A DNA stretch of 64,000 nt, from positions 1 through 64,000 of the IMG/VR virus record IMGVR_UViG_3300028815_000061; one strand, 5' to 3'. Position numbers and translations under genes: made by a program. Each line of letters begins with the position of its first letter. The first letter of the stretch is position 1. A model generated the notes under the pieces. That model worked only from the letters and a program-made list of their open reading frames with translations, was not told where the DNA came from and made no database searches. This document shows, piece by piece, positions 25,752 through 36,086 of the stretch. Source of the stretch: a virus.

Positions 25752-26692
25752 TAGCTAGGACTCCATACAACATCACCGCCAGACACAACGACGTCGCCAC
25801 CAGATGTGACTATCTTGCCTACTGTCCACTGCAGTGAAGAATTAGCAAACAACATCTCTCCCTCGTTACTTGGTAATGGGAGCGTGCCTCCCCCACCACC
25901 AGATAACCACGGCCTACCATCCTTGTAATCGTCAATCATACTCAGTGTCGTATACGTATCTTCTAGGTAAAAGAAGGATGACGGAATACCACCATACGGA
26001 ACGTCTGGATAGGCCGGACTACCAGGTATAGTCACCTCCGCACTGCTTGCTACACCTAATACGCCAGACGACGTGTCCAAGTAAATCAACACCCTTACCG
26101 CATTACCGGCACTGGGTAGGTACGACGTTAAATCTATCACGTCTGCACCAGAGCTTGCCGGAAACCACTTACGCTGCGTGCCATAGTAGTAAGTAAGTGG
26201 ACCCACTGTAACTGTAAGGTCGGTTTCAGTGGCCACTGATTTGAATATCTGAATAGCAGAATGCCACACGAGAACCGGATCTGGACCTACCGTAGCCTCT
26301 GTCGGATACCAGTGATTAACACCATGTGGTGGACTTTGAGCACGGCGAATGTCAGTCACCGTATGATCCTCTAACGCGCGTGGGTACGGGCTGATATGCG
26401 CTTTGATGATCTCAAGTTCGTATGGATTCTTTGGGTTGCGAATCATGATGACGCCAGCGCCATCCCATACATTCATCCATGGAGGTAGATAGGCCTGAGC
26501 CTGGCTCGCGAGGGCACCCCACTCATGCACCCATACATAATTACCGGCCCGGTCTGCGAAAATGCTACCGCCGATTGAGAAAACAACTCCATGAACATAG
26601 TCCTGAACTGGCTCAAGAGTCAGCAGTTGCCTATTCCTCCTGTCCTGGAGTCTTACTCTTCGATTGAAATATCTACTGTCGTCTATACTCAT
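25751..26692 (-). CDS. Tail tip / baseplate-type protein, 313 aa
   Basis: The N-terminus is basic and compact (SRYFNRRVRLQDRRNRQ). The middle is beta-rich, and the C-terminus ends in LPLPSNEGEMLFANSSLQWTVG, a pattern found where fibre proteins attach. It sits between the hub-like protein and the propeller protein, so it is probably an adaptor for fibres. Confidence 0.68.
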   Translation of the reverse strand: MSIDDSRYFNRRVRLQDRRNRQLLTLEPVQDYVHGVVFSIGGSIFADRAGNYVWVHEWGALASQAQAYLPPWMNVWDGAGVIMIRNPKNPYELEIIKAHISPYPRALEDHTVTDIRRAQSPPHGVNHWYPTEATVGPDPVLVWHSAIQIFKSVATETDLTVTVGPLTYYYGTQRKWFPASSGADVIDLTSYLPSAGNAVRVLIYLDTSSGVLGVASSAEVTIPGSPAYPDVPYGGIPSSFFYLEDTYTTLSMIDDYKDGRPWLSGGGGGTLPLPSNEGEMLFANSSLQWTVGKIVTSGGDVVVSGGDVVWSPS

Positions 26693-26700
26693 ATCATGTC

Positions 26701-29118
26701 CTAGGATGACGTGATGATCGACCCTGGCAATAGCGTCGGTATTTCAGACCAGTCAATTGGGGGCAATCCACCAAGAGTTAGATGTAACTCGGGGCAAACG
26801 GCCGTAACACCATCGAGGCCAAGGGCCTCCGGTTCCCACACGGTATTTAATGTCATGCTTCCAAGATGGACTTCTATAGTGCACTCTATACTGCGTAAGA
26901 TCAGGGGTTGGTTAACAAAAATAAGAGCCTTCGGGTTATCTTCTGGCTCGATATTGATCGACCAGAACTCCTCAAAGTGCATGTTTAGAATGCCAAGGTA
27001 ATCCCCACGCCAGGCGTGGCCTATGGTTGGAAATTGATTGTTCAGCTTTGCATACACTCGACCAGTTAGCTCATTCATGTGAGCCTGGCTACGAACTGTT
27101 TGGCGCTCGAAGTTGGATGTACCTTGCCCACCTCCCCAGTGCGGTACATACCATGGTGCCAAAGAGCAATAAGCCTCGACCTCATCATCTCCGACATCGC
27201 CATCGCCATCAAAGGTTCCATGCCAATAAATCCCGCTGCCATACACAAGAGCAATGTTTGGTTCTGGGCGCTCTTTGATTGATAACTCGCCACTCCTATC
27301 CTGAATATATACCTGACTGGCAGTTGGTAGAGAATCACGCTCTGAATCTGTAAGTAACTGTACGTCATACACCATGTGTAATCGGCCGTTACGGTCACAC
27401 TTGAAGTGCGCCCTGATCCCCTCGTTTCTGACTATACCATCAATCATGGCGTATAGATTCTGACCTTGGAATTCGCCATATGGTCTAAGGTCAGTGTCCT
27501 TGTCCAGGCCAACGACTGGTATCGTTTCCATGGCAGTCGAATGAAAGTCCAACACGAACATCGCTGCCTTAGCTGTGGTCATCTGGCTATGATAATGGTG
27601 CCATTTTGTTGGACTTTGCTTGGCGTCAATCGGAATGGAGAACATGTAGTTGTTCTTTAGAATAGCATCAGCGCTAGACAGCTCATACGAATGAGTTCCC
27701 ACACGCTTGGTAGTATCTTGGTCAACATCGTTTTCCCGAAGATAACCAACCAACATGTTAAACGGGTACGATAAAAAGCTGGATGGATAAATACTGCTAG
27801 AGCTTGACACCTTGCCAGGATAAACCGTAGTCGAGGCAAGCGTTACACCGTTGTACCTCCACTCCAGTACACCGCCATTGCAATCGACCAATGCAGAGTT
27901 AATTGTGGGCGATGTGGCCTGCAGTATCCCGCTTGTCACTGTCCCCGTAACAGGAGTCGGAGTACCGGCATTGATGACCACGTCGAGATCCACAGTTGTG
28001 CCATTAGACGGCACAGCATCTTGTATCCTTAATCCAGCGGCAAAGGTAGTTACTACATCGCACGTGGTACTACTGGTCACACGAACTCCGACATCTGGTG
28101 CCACAAATAGGTGATCGCCTGAGCGAACCGTGGGAGTCCAGCGATGTTCGGTAAATTGACTACCCATCACGGTCTCTTTCCAAAGCACGGCGAAGGCCGT
28201 GTCAATCATATCTTCGCCAGATCGATCGCCAGTAAATATCTCGTCTAGCCTACGATTCATGTCGATACGTGCAGTTAGCCCGCCATTTTCAAAGTCATCT
28301 GAGAATTGACCGGACTCGAAACCCTTGATCGGATAGTTGCCGTTGGCACTAACTGGATCATGGGACATCACGCACGCATGATGCACACGACTATTGGCGT
28401 TGCTATCAGTAACAGTCATCTTCAGCCAGTAGTACTGTATGGTGGTATCGGTAACCACGACATAACCCTTTCCAGTCGAGGTGTTGAAAGTTACAGTGAC
28501 GCCAGTAGTTGGATAGACGCTTAATGCGTATGAAGAGATCGAGGCACCAGGTGCCATGGCGTAGCTAGGTGTCAGGTCTACCCAGAATGTTTGCTCCCCA
28601 TTACGTATAAACCCAGCGCGATGCGAGATGATATAGTCTACGACTGGCCTGATTTCATCAGCTTCAGTCTGGTTAACGTACGTGTCAAATACGTCCTTGT
28701 AGAACACCTCATCTGTGCCCATAAGCCCTGTCTGACCAAGCCACGGGTACTTAGCAGCAATCGGATAGTCATGAACAAATGTAAGAAAAGCGCCAGGCCC
28801 AAAGGCATAACCATGCCAGGCAACGTCGACCGTGCCTGTTACTCCCCCGTCCCCGGATGTGATACTCCTAATCCTAAGTACGCCAAGATCCTTTTTGCCA
28901 CTGTTGGCACTGACCCAGACAACTTGACCGGCCTCAATAGCAGAAAAGTCAAGGCCACTACCAGTGTCGAAGCTAATTGACGTAATTCCCCTAGCTGCAG
29001 ACGATGTGACCTTGGCCGTCCACAGCGTTCTGAACTTTGCGACGGATAGATAGAACGTATGTCTTGTGAAACCGGAGCGGATATTAACATAGTCGCCTGA
29101 AGCAATTGAAGTGGTCAT
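26701..29118 (-). CDS. Tail hub / receptor-binding platform protein, 805 aa
   Basis: Third gene after the tape measure, the usual place of the tail-associated hub (Tal-like). Beta-rich N-terminal half and a segment about 600-790 (DRSGELSIKERPEPNIALVY, KLNNQFPTIGHAWRGDYLGI) typical of hub C-terminal regions. ATG overlaps the upstream stop (ATGA). No peptidase or lysozyme motif seen. Confidence 0.68.
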   Translation of the reverse strand: MTTSIASGDYVNIRSGFTRHTFYLSVAKFRTLWTAKVTSSAARGITSISFDTGSGLDFSAIEAGQVVWVSANSGKKDLGVLRIRSITSGDGGVTGTVDVAWHGYAFGPGAFLTFVHDYPIAAKYPWLGQTGLMGTDEVFYKDVFDTYVNQTEADEIRPVVDYIISHRAGFIRNGEQTFWVDLTPSYAMAPGASISSYALSVYPTTGVTVTFNTSTGKGYVVVTDTTIQYYWLKMTVTDSNANSRVHHACVMSHDPVSANGNYPIKGFESGQFSDDFENGGLTARIDMNRRLDEIFTGDRSGEDMIDTAFAVLWKETVMGSQFTEHRWTPTVRSGDHLFVAPDVGVRVTSSTTCDVVTTFAAGLRIQDAVPSNGTTVDLDVVINAGTPTPVTGTVTSGILQATSPTINSALVDCNGGVLEWRYNGVTLASTTVYPGKVSSSSSIYPSSFLSYPFNMLVGYLRENDVDQDTTKRVGTHSYELSSADAILKNNYMFSIPIDAKQSPTKWHHYHSQMTTAKAAMFVLDFHSTAMETIPVVGLDKDTDLRPYGEFQGQNLYAMIDGIVRNEGIRAHFKCDRNGRLHMVYDVQLLTDSERDSLPTASQVYIQDRSGELSIKERPEPNIALVYGSGIYWHGTFDGDGDVGDDEVEAYCSLAPWYVPHWGGGQGTSNFERQTVRSQAHMNELTGRVYAKLNNQFPTIGHAWRGDYLGILNMHFEEFWSINIEPEDNPKALIFVNQPLILRSIECTIEVHLGSMTLNTVWEPEALGLDGVTAVCPELHLTLGGLPPIDWSEIPTLLPGSIITSS

Positions 29119-29555
29119 AGATAAACGGCCGGATCATTAACTAAAACAACGTTATTAAGTTTAAGGGAGACAGTCGAGAATACCTGGATACCATAGGCGA
29201 ACGCCGGAACATTTGGTGTCGGATCGGTAACGTCTGGCTTACCCATCAGGTCAACCCACCTGACTACCGGGTTATTGGTATCCCACCATCTGCCCGTGAA
29301 GTACATATCCGATCCAATAGTAGCGGCAAAGATTCTCTGGAATACGGCAAGTTGCTGTACATCCACTCTGGTCCACAGAACCTCATATGTCATGAATCCC
29401 TCGCGACTGATTCCACCCTCAGCGTCATTTGTCTTTTCTGAATAATCGCGCGGAAAGAACTGGACGACCGGGGGCAAGCCAATCACAGGAAGCGCGCCAC
29501 GTTGCAAGCCAGCCAGCGTACTAGACATTCTCCAGTTATATAATAATGACGTCAT
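29115..29555 (-). CDS. Distal tail protein candidate, 146 aa
   Basis: Directly downstream of the tape measure gene, the place of the distal tail or minor tail protein in siphoviruses. Beta-rich with VVQFFPRDYSEKT and VLWTRVDVQQLAVFQRI. ATG at 29555, with a second in-frame ATG at 29528 as alternative start. Assignment rests on position. Confidence 0.65.
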   Translation of the reverse strand: MTSLLYNWRMSSTLAGLQRGALPVIGLPPVVQFFPRDYSEKTNDAEGGISREGFMTYEVLWTRVDVQQLAVFQRIFAATIGSDMYFTGRWWDTNNPVVRWVDLMGKPDVTDPTPNVPAFAYGIQVFSTVSLKLNNVVLVNDPAVYL

Positions 29556-29557
29556 CT

Positions 29558-32500
29558 CTAAGCACCGTAGCTAAGTAACTCCTCAGTAACAATATGTCTC
29601 ATCAAGGTTCTCTGGATAGGATTCATTTGTGTTGGATCACTCGCGTAAATATCCGCGTTAATTGTTTTGCTGTTGTCTATGCTTGATATCCCACCGTTCA
29701 ACAATGGAGATGATAGGTAAGCCTCCCTAGATGCAATGATACCGGCACGTGTAGCGTAGAATGGTTCTGCCCCACGCTCGTTAATGCCGTAAATATTTCC
29801 GCTTGTTACAAACCCGCCATGCTGCCTGTAGGTTAGACCATGGCTACCAGTAGTATAGCCTTGTGAAGCAACGTAGTCGGCATAATCACGACTGTATGGG
29901 TTATCCACTCTTTCGTTTATATTAGTGCGATCGCCAAGCCCGCCACTCCCGTAACCGCTTTGAGTAAGAGACACGCCATTAGCACCAAATCCGAAATTGC
30001 TCTGGACCATGCTCCTGAACAGGCTACCTTCCCTGCGCCATATCTCATATTGCTGCTTGATGATATTTGTTTGCTCTTTCAGCTTAAGGGCCATGTAATC
30101 CGTTTCAGCATCCTTCCATTCTTTGACGATGTCGTACTCATCAGACAAGCTGTCATCGAGTTCCTCTCTTCTTTTCTGGAAGTTGTTATCTAAATCGTCC
30201 AGTGCACGAGACTCATTCCTCTCGATTGCCTCGCGCTGCCTGCGATATTGTTCGTCGATCTGGTTGTACTCAAAGTTATACTGGTCAATCAGTTCCTTGC
30301 GCCTTTGTTCGTCAGCCGCCCTGATATCATCTATCTTACGTTGCTCGGCAAGGTCGCTATCCCTGACTGCCCTATCAAGCCAGATTTTAGCCTCTTCCCT
30401 TCTATTCTCGGCCGAATCCTCGGCCTCCTCATCCTGGCGCTTGCGCTGCTCTTTGGCCTGGTCGAGTTCAAGCTGCATTCGTCTACGAATCCTGAGCAAG
30501 GCAACCGCATCATTCCGACGAATAGCCTCTTCAGCATCTAGGTCGAACTTAGCCCGAATATCTTTTAGGCGCTCCCTGAATTTCTTCTCGATATCTAATT
30601 TCTTATCGTTGGTATCACGCTCGATATCGAGTAGCTTGTCATTGTACTTGGTTAAGTTGTCAATTTCCTTGCGATCAAAATTCAGTTCGTTTTGTGCAAG
30701 GTCAAAGTTCAGCTTATCAGTAAGCTGGAGCATACGCTGCATATGCTTTTTGAAGAGATCCTCGCGCTGTTCAGAGCGCTTTATCTCCGCATCAATTTCC
30801 TGGCGGTCAAACCTGGTACGTAATTGCCCCTCTTGATGAGCCCGATCCCTGGCAAACTTACGCTCTGCCTCATCTATCTTTTCCTGAGCTTCAGTAGCCT
30901 TAATCTGTAATTGCTCGTATTCCCTTGCCTGGGCAACAAGTTGCTGGCGCTCATCAATTAGCTCGCGAGTTGCATCGGAACTTTCATCCATGGATTGCCC
31001 GGCCCGCTCCTCTGCCTCCGCCAGTCTATCAGCGGCGTCTGCAGCGTCATCAGTGGATTCGTGCAACTCATCCATATAGGCGATAAGAGCACCAATACCT
31101 GGTGCTGCCTCAGATGCTTCTTGCAAGCTCTCCAGGAATTCAGACCTGGTCAACCCCTCCTCTGATCTCAACTTGCCTACCATCGTTATTAAATCACCAA
31201 TAGCTCCGATAGGCCCGGTGGTTTGTGCTTGCGTGGCTCTTGTCGCAGCCTCGCTGAACTGCCCAAGATCGACATCAGTACCAGGAATCTTGATAGCCGC
31301 AATGTCTGCGCCTATGCTTGTGATACCGTCAAGTATTTGAAGGACTTCCCCCAGTTTTTCAGCCAGGTCACCGACAGCAGCGGTTAAATCGACCATCACG
31401 TCAACAACCGATCTGTCATCTGAACTTAGTAAGTTGCCTACCTGCTCAAGGGCATCGCCAATTCTCTCGCCAAGTGTTTCAAACTCTATACTGAGTTCCT
31501 GTATATCTGTATCCGTCACATCGCCGACAATACCTTCTAAAATCGTTCCGATTTCGTCGACGACGTTTGCCACAGTTGTGCCAAGACTCTCGAAGAATGA
31601 TGTTATTGCCTCGCGCCTGTCCTCGAATATATCGAATAGCTTACCAAGCGATTCACCAAGTGCATCAGCAACCGGCTCACCAAACGTGATTTTGACTTGC
31701 TCTTTAATAACCTCGAATCTACCTTGTAGTAATTGAAGAGAATTCGATAGCGTATCTATGCTTAGGCCCCTAAACTCTAGTGCTTCCCCTAAACCTTTTA
31801 AGACACCAGTAAACTCGCCATACGTTTCCTGGTATGCCTGTATTTTACTAATCTCGAATTCCGTTAAACCAAATCGCTCAATTAGTGGTCTGAAATGCCC
31901 GCCAGCAGCTTGTTTAATTGCATTGGCTATAGCATCCTCTGTCTCCTGGAAAGCATGGGCCAAGGTACCAGCGATTTCAGCAGCAGTCTCGACCTCTTCT
32001 ACATCCTTTGCCAGTGGAACGATTACCCTTGCAAAGTCTTTGGTTAGATTCAGCCCAACTTGTTCGGATAAACCGAACAGAAGATTCCGATAGCCTTCGC
32101 CAAGGTCTGGGGTACGTAGGAAACTACCTAACTGAATATCAGTTACTTCAACCGCCCTAGCTGATTCAACAGAACTCTTGGTAAACTGCGCGAATGCACT
32201 AGCTGCTTTCTTGGCAAGCTCTGCTAAGGTTTGTATCAACTTAACTACTGCGGCGGTAACAGCAGCAATCGCCACAACGCCAGCAATAGCAGCGGGCGGG
32301 ATACCACGAAAGGCATCGGCGATCCTGATTGCTCCGCCTACACCTCGCACGCCAACACGGTCAACGGCATTACCCAGCTTCCATATGGATACCTGTGCCC
32401 TATCCGCATTGGATGGGATATCCTGGCCGTACAGGTCGGCCACTCTCCTGGTCGAGTCTTTTAGTTTATCCTGGGCATCCTTGAATTCTAGCGCGGAGGT

Positions 32501-34126
32501 CTCACCTCTATCGTAAGCGTCTTTTGCCTCAGTTCCAAGGCGCTTGAGTTCTGATGCAATGGCCCTGACTTCTGCATTGTTACTCTTTAGCAAGGCATCA
32601 GCGTCTTTCGTGTTCGATTTAAGTGTTTCGTACGCTTGTTTGGCATCGAGTTTTTTGTCGATACTCTCAATAGCTGATACTTGCTTAGAAGTTTGCTCGA
32701 CGCTTTCTGTAACCTCTTCCGCAGCTTTGGCCTGGTCTTGATAGGCTTTAACCTGTAACCTTGACTTAGCGAGCGCATCATTTGCAATTTGTAGCGCCTC
32801 CTTCTCTGTCTTGGTTGCGGTCTCTTTATTCTTTGCCGCATCTATCGCGGCCTGTGCCCGTTTCTCCTCTGCCTCAATATTCTTTTGCGTTGTTTCATCA
32901 AGTTCACCGGCCGTCGCCGCTTGTATAGCACGTATCTGCTCTAACTTTGCCTCAGCAGCCTTTAGATTGCTGAGGCCTTCGCTTGTAAAAATCTCTGGCT
33001 CTTTAATTCTCTCGAACTTGGCAACTTCCGCCCTGAGTTTTTCAAACTCTGCTAGGATCTCTGGCTCTTCGCCAGGCACATCAAAAAGAGAATCAAGTCT
33101 TGCCCTTATGTTACGGCCAGCCTCGGCAACAATGTCATCGACACTATTCATCAAGCGTTGTGTTCGCTCCCGAAGTTCTGGCTCGCCAGCCTCGGCAAGC
33201 AATGCCTGGTTTCGGCGAACCAAGGCCTGTCTAGGACCACCTACACCAGGTTGGCCCATTGCGCCAACAAACTGCACTTGTTGCTGGTGCGTTGCTTTCT
33301 TGACAAGGTTATCCATCTCCACGCCAAGCTGCTTTAGTTCCTCCTCTAGCTGATCAACCGGCGTTAAGTTGTCGGTCATGGCTTGCCTAAGCTGCTCTCT
33401 TAGTACGAGAGCACGCGCACTTACCTCACCAAGGCCACGTTCAGCCAATCGCGTGAGCCTATCCTCAAGTGCTTTAGCATCGCCCTGCCAATCAGAAAAC
33501 CTGCGTTGTCCAGCCGGTTCCATACGCTGTGCCTGCGCAGCAGCAATAGCACGCTCCTCGACCTGCCTCCAGCTATCGGCTAGTTTCGCAATCTCTTTCC
33601 TGAGTTCGTCACCACTTATTGAGCGGTCATTAAGCAAGGCAATTAGATCGGCACGTATTTCTGCAGCACGCGCGGCAACTTCTCCCCTGCCCCGTTGCAT
33701 CATGTCAGCTAATTTCTTTTTCAGGGTTTCAGCGTCTATCTGAGCAATATCGCGATCTATGATGTCGCGTAAAACGTTTCTCGGTACGTTTACTTTTACA
33801 TCGCCATAGTCTATCCTGATGTCCTCGATATCCCTCAGTTCTTTTTCGAGCACGTCTAGCGACTTCGCGGTTTCGAGTATAGTCTCCTTGAACTTGTCGT
33901 AACTCTTGCGCATCTCAGGTGTCATCTGAGATTCACTCATGCTTTCCAGGGACTCGATTAACTCCTTGCCAGTTCTGATAATCTCATCGAAAGATTCGCC
34001 CATCTTCTTTATGCGATCGTCAGACGCCTTTACCATTTGTTCCGTGCGAACAACGATGCGCTGTAAGGCATTCTCGACTTCACTGATATCTAATGTTGCA
34101 CTTAGTGTAAGTTCTTCACCGGCCAT
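29558..34126 (-). CDS. Tape measure protein, 1522 aa
   Basis: By far the longest gene. Long charged coiled coils at both ends (residues about 20-590 and 1130-1420), a hydrophobic Ala/Val/Ile patch near residue 630 (AAIAGVVAIAAVTAAVVKLI) as in proteins that enter the host membrane, and a Gly/Tyr-rich tail. At roughly 1.5 angstrom per residue it predicts a tail near 230 nm. No lysozyme or peptidase motif recognised. Confidence 0.9.
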   Translation of the reverse strand: MAGEELTLSATLDISEVENALQRIVVRTEQMVKASDDRIKKMGESFDEIIRTGKELIESLESMSESQMTPEMRKSYDKFKETILETAKSLDVLEKELRDIEDIRIDYGDVKVNVPRNVLRDIIDRDIAQIDAETLKKKLADMMQRGRGEVAARAAEIRADLIALLNDRSISGDELRKEIAKLADSWRQVEERAIAAAQAQRMEPAGQRRFSDWQGDAKALEDRLTRLAERGLGEVSARALVLREQLRQAMTDNLTPVDQLEEELKQLGVEMDNLVKKATHQQQVQFVGAMGQPGVGGPRQALVRRNQALLAEAGEPELRERTQRLMNSVDDIVAEAGRNIRARLDSLFDVPGEEPEILAEFEKLRAEVAKFERIKEPEIFTSEGLSNLKAAEAKLEQIRAIQAATAGELDETTQKNIEAEEKRAQAAIDAAKNKETATKTEKEALQIANDALAKSRLQVKAYQDQAKAAEEVTESVEQTSKQVSAIESIDKKLDAKQAYETLKSNTKDADALLKSNNAEVRAIASELKRLGTEAKDAYDRGETSALEFKDAQDKLKDSTRRVADLYGQDIPSNADRAQVSIWKLGNAVDRVGVRGVGGAIRIADAFRGIPPAAIAGVVAIAAVTAAVVKLIQTLAELAKKAASAFAQFTKSSVESARAVEVTDIQLGSFLRTPDLGEGYRNLLFGLSEQVGLNLTKDFARVIVPLAKDVEEVETAAEIAGTLAHAFQETEDAIANAIKQAAGGHFRPLIERFGLTEFEISKIQAYQETYGEFTGVLKGLGEALEFRGLSIDTLSNSLQLLQGRFEVIKEQVKITFGEPVADALGESLGKLFDIFEDRREAITSFFESLGTTVANVVDEIGTILEGIVGDVTDTDIQELSIEFETLGERIGDALEQVGNLLSSDDRSVVDVMVDLTAAVGDLAEKLGEVLQILDGITSIGADIAAIKIPGTDVDLGQFSEAATRATQAQTTGPIGAIGDLITMVGKLRSEEGLTRSEFLESLQEASEAAPGIGALIAYMDELHESTDDAADAADRLAEAEERAGQSMDESSDATRELIDERQQLVAQAREYEQLQIKATEAQEKIDEAERKFARDRAHQEGQLRTRFDRQEIDAEIKRSEQREDLFKKHMQRMLQLTDKLNFDLAQNELNFDRKEIDNLTKYNDKLLDIERDTNDKKLDIEKKFRERLKDIRAKFDLDAEEAIRRNDAVALLRIRRRMQLELDQAKEQRKRQDEEAEDSAENRREEAKIWLDRAVRDSDLAEQRKIDDIRAADEQRRKELIDQYNFEYNQIDEQYRRQREAIERNESRALDDLDNNFQKRREELDDSLSDEYDIVKEWKDAETDYMALKLKEQTNIIKQQYEIWRREGSLFRSMVQSNFGFGANGVSLTQSGYGSGGLGDRTNINERVDNPYSRDYADYVASQGYTTGSHGLTYRQHGGFVTSGNIYGINERGAEPFYATRAGIIASREAYLSSPLLNGGISSIDNSKTINADIYASDPTQMNPIQRTLMRHIVTEELLSYGA

Positions 34127-34496
34127 CGACTAAATACCCCATAAGTGTATCCGCAGCTTCCATCTGCTCTTGTAGATAATTTATTTCTTTAACTAGCGGT
34201 TGTGTGGCACCGTACTCTCTTACATACGAAACCAACGATTCCATTTCTTTTGCGCTAGACTTAACCACCTCTTGGAGTCCAATGATATGCGAGCCAGCGT
34301 CAATTGGGCCAAACCCCCCGGCAACCCACATCAAGAAGTTAACCAGTTCGCGAACCTCTGGTGGATCTATCTTTGTTTTTAGTATACCCTGAGCACGAAC
34401 GTCAAAAGACCAGCGATGATATCTTATAAGGCATTTTGCAAGATAGATTTCGCTTGGCCTTAAATCACTGTTCTCAACTTTTGGGAGCTTGTTCAT
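34116..34496 (-). CDS. Hypothetical tail-module protein, 126 aa
   Basis: Lies between the 292-residue tail-module protein and the tape measure gene, overlapping both. Helical (RPSEIYLAKCLIRYHRWSFD). This slot normally holds a tail assembly chaperone, so that role is possible; no slippery sequence was noticed. Confidence 0.7.
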   Translation of the reverse strand: MNKLPKVENSDLRPSEIYLAKCLIRYHRWSFDVRAQGILKTKIDPPEVRELVNFLMWVAGGFGPIDAGSHIIGLQEVVKSSAKEMESLVSYVREYGATQPLVKEINYLQEQMEAADTLMGYLVDGR

Positions 34497-35352
34497 AGTA
34501 TTTTGTCCCTCGACGCCAGCCAGACCTCACCCATGAACGAAACGTACGTACACCAGGCCAGATTTTCCCCATGCCAAAGGTGTCACTTCCCGTAGCCATC
34601 ATTGCAAGCAAACCTGTGGTAAAGTTCCTGGCCTCGATATCGCCCAGGGTTACCTGGTACATGTACGGGATTGCCTTCCACTCTGCCCCACCAGGAACCT
34701 TCTCGGCAGGGAAGTATGTGCCAGGGCCAGTGATCATCCCACCCTTGCCAGTACGTGGGTTATATACACGCATTGGCATGCGCTTATCCCTCTCGAATTT
34801 TTGTATCGCCTGTCCACGTGGGCTAATTTCCGTAGTGTATTTCGCTATTATGCCCTTGACGTATTTATTGTACTCCTTCATAAATTCGTCATATTCGCCC
34901 TTAGACATGGTACCAATTGGCTTGGACCCGATCTCCTCCGCATAAGCACGCTTTCCTTTTTGCGCACCCTGTGGAATTGGGAGAGGTCTCTTGAGAACAG
35001 GATACTTGATTCCTTTAATGCCGACCTTGCTTGGGGTGATATTTCCCTCGACATCGGCTTTTCCACTTCTCCTGGCACCAAAGTCAATGGCATTAAACCT
35101 TGCAATCAAGTCATCATCGCCGATGATCTGTACCCTGACAAAGAAACGTTTCGTGCTGGGATAGTAACGCACACGACCGGCAAAGCGCGGAGCGTTTTCC
35201 CAGGATGCAACGATCGCGTTGTATCCACGCTCCCAGATACCGACCAACTTTGTCATCTCCTCCTCTTCTCCGCGAAGGAAACTTTCATTGAACCGCTTCA
35301 TGTTTCTTCTAAAAGCTGTTCGCTTCCACTTTATCTGGGTCTTTACCGTCAT
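34474..35352 (-). CDS. Basic tail-module protein, 292 aa
   Basis: ATG overlaps the upstream stop (ATGA). Very basic N-terminus (QIKWKRTAFRRNMKRFNESF). A central SPRGQAIQKFERDKRMPMR region and conserved-looking aromatic patches follow. It might be a head-tail or tail-completion protein; no family recognised. Confidence 0.65.
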   Translation of the reverse strand: MTVKTQIKWKRTAFRRNMKRFNESFLRGEEEEMTKLVGIWERGYNAIVASWENAPRFAGRVRYYPSTKRFFVRVQIIGDDDLIARFNAIDFGARRSGKADVEGNITPSKVGIKGIKYPVLKRPLPIPQGAQKGKRAYAEEIGSKPIGTMSKGEYDEFMKEYNKYVKGIIAKYTTEISPRGQAIQKFERDKRMPMRVYNPRTGKGGMITGPGTYFPAEKVPGGAEWKAIPYMYQVTLGDIEARNFTTGLLAMMATGSDTFGMGKIWPGVRTFRSWVRSGWRRGTKYYEQAPKS

Positions 35353-36083
35353 CTACCGGCCTTGGCCTTTGCCTCTTCTACTTGTGCATTAGTCTCTAGT
35401 GCTTCTAGCATTTTTGGCAAAGCAACGCTTGCTACCTTGCGCAAGCGTTCGTCGAGTGGTAAATCGCCCCACTCATCCTCGGTTCTGTAGCTATACCTAG
35501 CCATCGCATCATGTTCCCACTGGCGCAAGAGATCGGCTTTACCATAACCTTTGCTCAAACTATCGACTGCGTCGAATATCTCCTGGTCCTTAAACGATGC
35601 ACTGAAGTGATCGCGAAACACTTGGGCCAAAAGTTCTTTACTTATTTGCGGAATACAGGCAGCGTGATATATCTTTGCCCAGTCCTCCTCCGTCGAGATA
35701 CGATCTATGTCCTCTGGATCTATGCAGTTTTCAGCAATGAACCGGGAGCGTTCCCGGATGAACTCGATCGTAGTCGGGAGACGGGCAATCACCTCGTAAC
35801 CTACCGCAGCTTTGTAGGTCTCGAACTCCAGGAGATCCCACCACTCTGGCGATTCAGGTTCTATCTCGCTCTTCGGTACACCAGGATGCTTGGGCGGAGT
35901 TGACCTGGCAGATGTGTCATACGTATCCTCGACCATCTGCGCGTGTGGACCGCCAGAACCTATCTCGTACGAATAGCGAAAGGGGCCGGGCAACACCGGC
36001 CCCACACCATCTAACCCAAAAACACTAAGCCTGCGTACCTTACAAGGTTTGCCATCAGATAGCGTAACCTCGCTATAAGGCAT
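35349..36083 (-). CDS. Tail assembly chaperone candidate, 244 aa
   Basis: Follows the tail tube gene by three bases. N-terminal part PYSEVTLSDGKPCKVRRLSVFGLDG resembles proteins encoded just after the tube gene; the helical C-terminal half (DEWGDLPLDERLRKVASVALPKMLEALE) fits a chaperone. Assignment mainly by position. Confidence 0.6.
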   Translation of the reverse strand: MPYSEVTLSDGKPCKVRRLSVFGLDGVGPVLPGPFRYSYEIGSGGPHAQMVEDTYDTSARSTPPKHPGVPKSEIEPESPEWWDLLEFETYKAAVGYEVIARLPTTIEFIRERSRFIAENCIDPEDIDRISTEEDWAKIYHAACIPQISKELLAQVFRDHFSASFKDQEIFDAVDSLSKGYGKADLLRQWEHDAMARYSYRTEDEWGDLPLDERLRKVASVALPKMLEALETNAQVEEAKAKAGR

Positions 36084-36086
36084 GGT

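Noticed and set aside
30123-30836. A 237-residue plus-strand frame, Ser/Leu-rich, and others at 32811-33353
   Set aside because: Antisense to the tape measure coiled coils; codons for Glu/Lys/Arg read backwards give Ser/Leu. No start signals.
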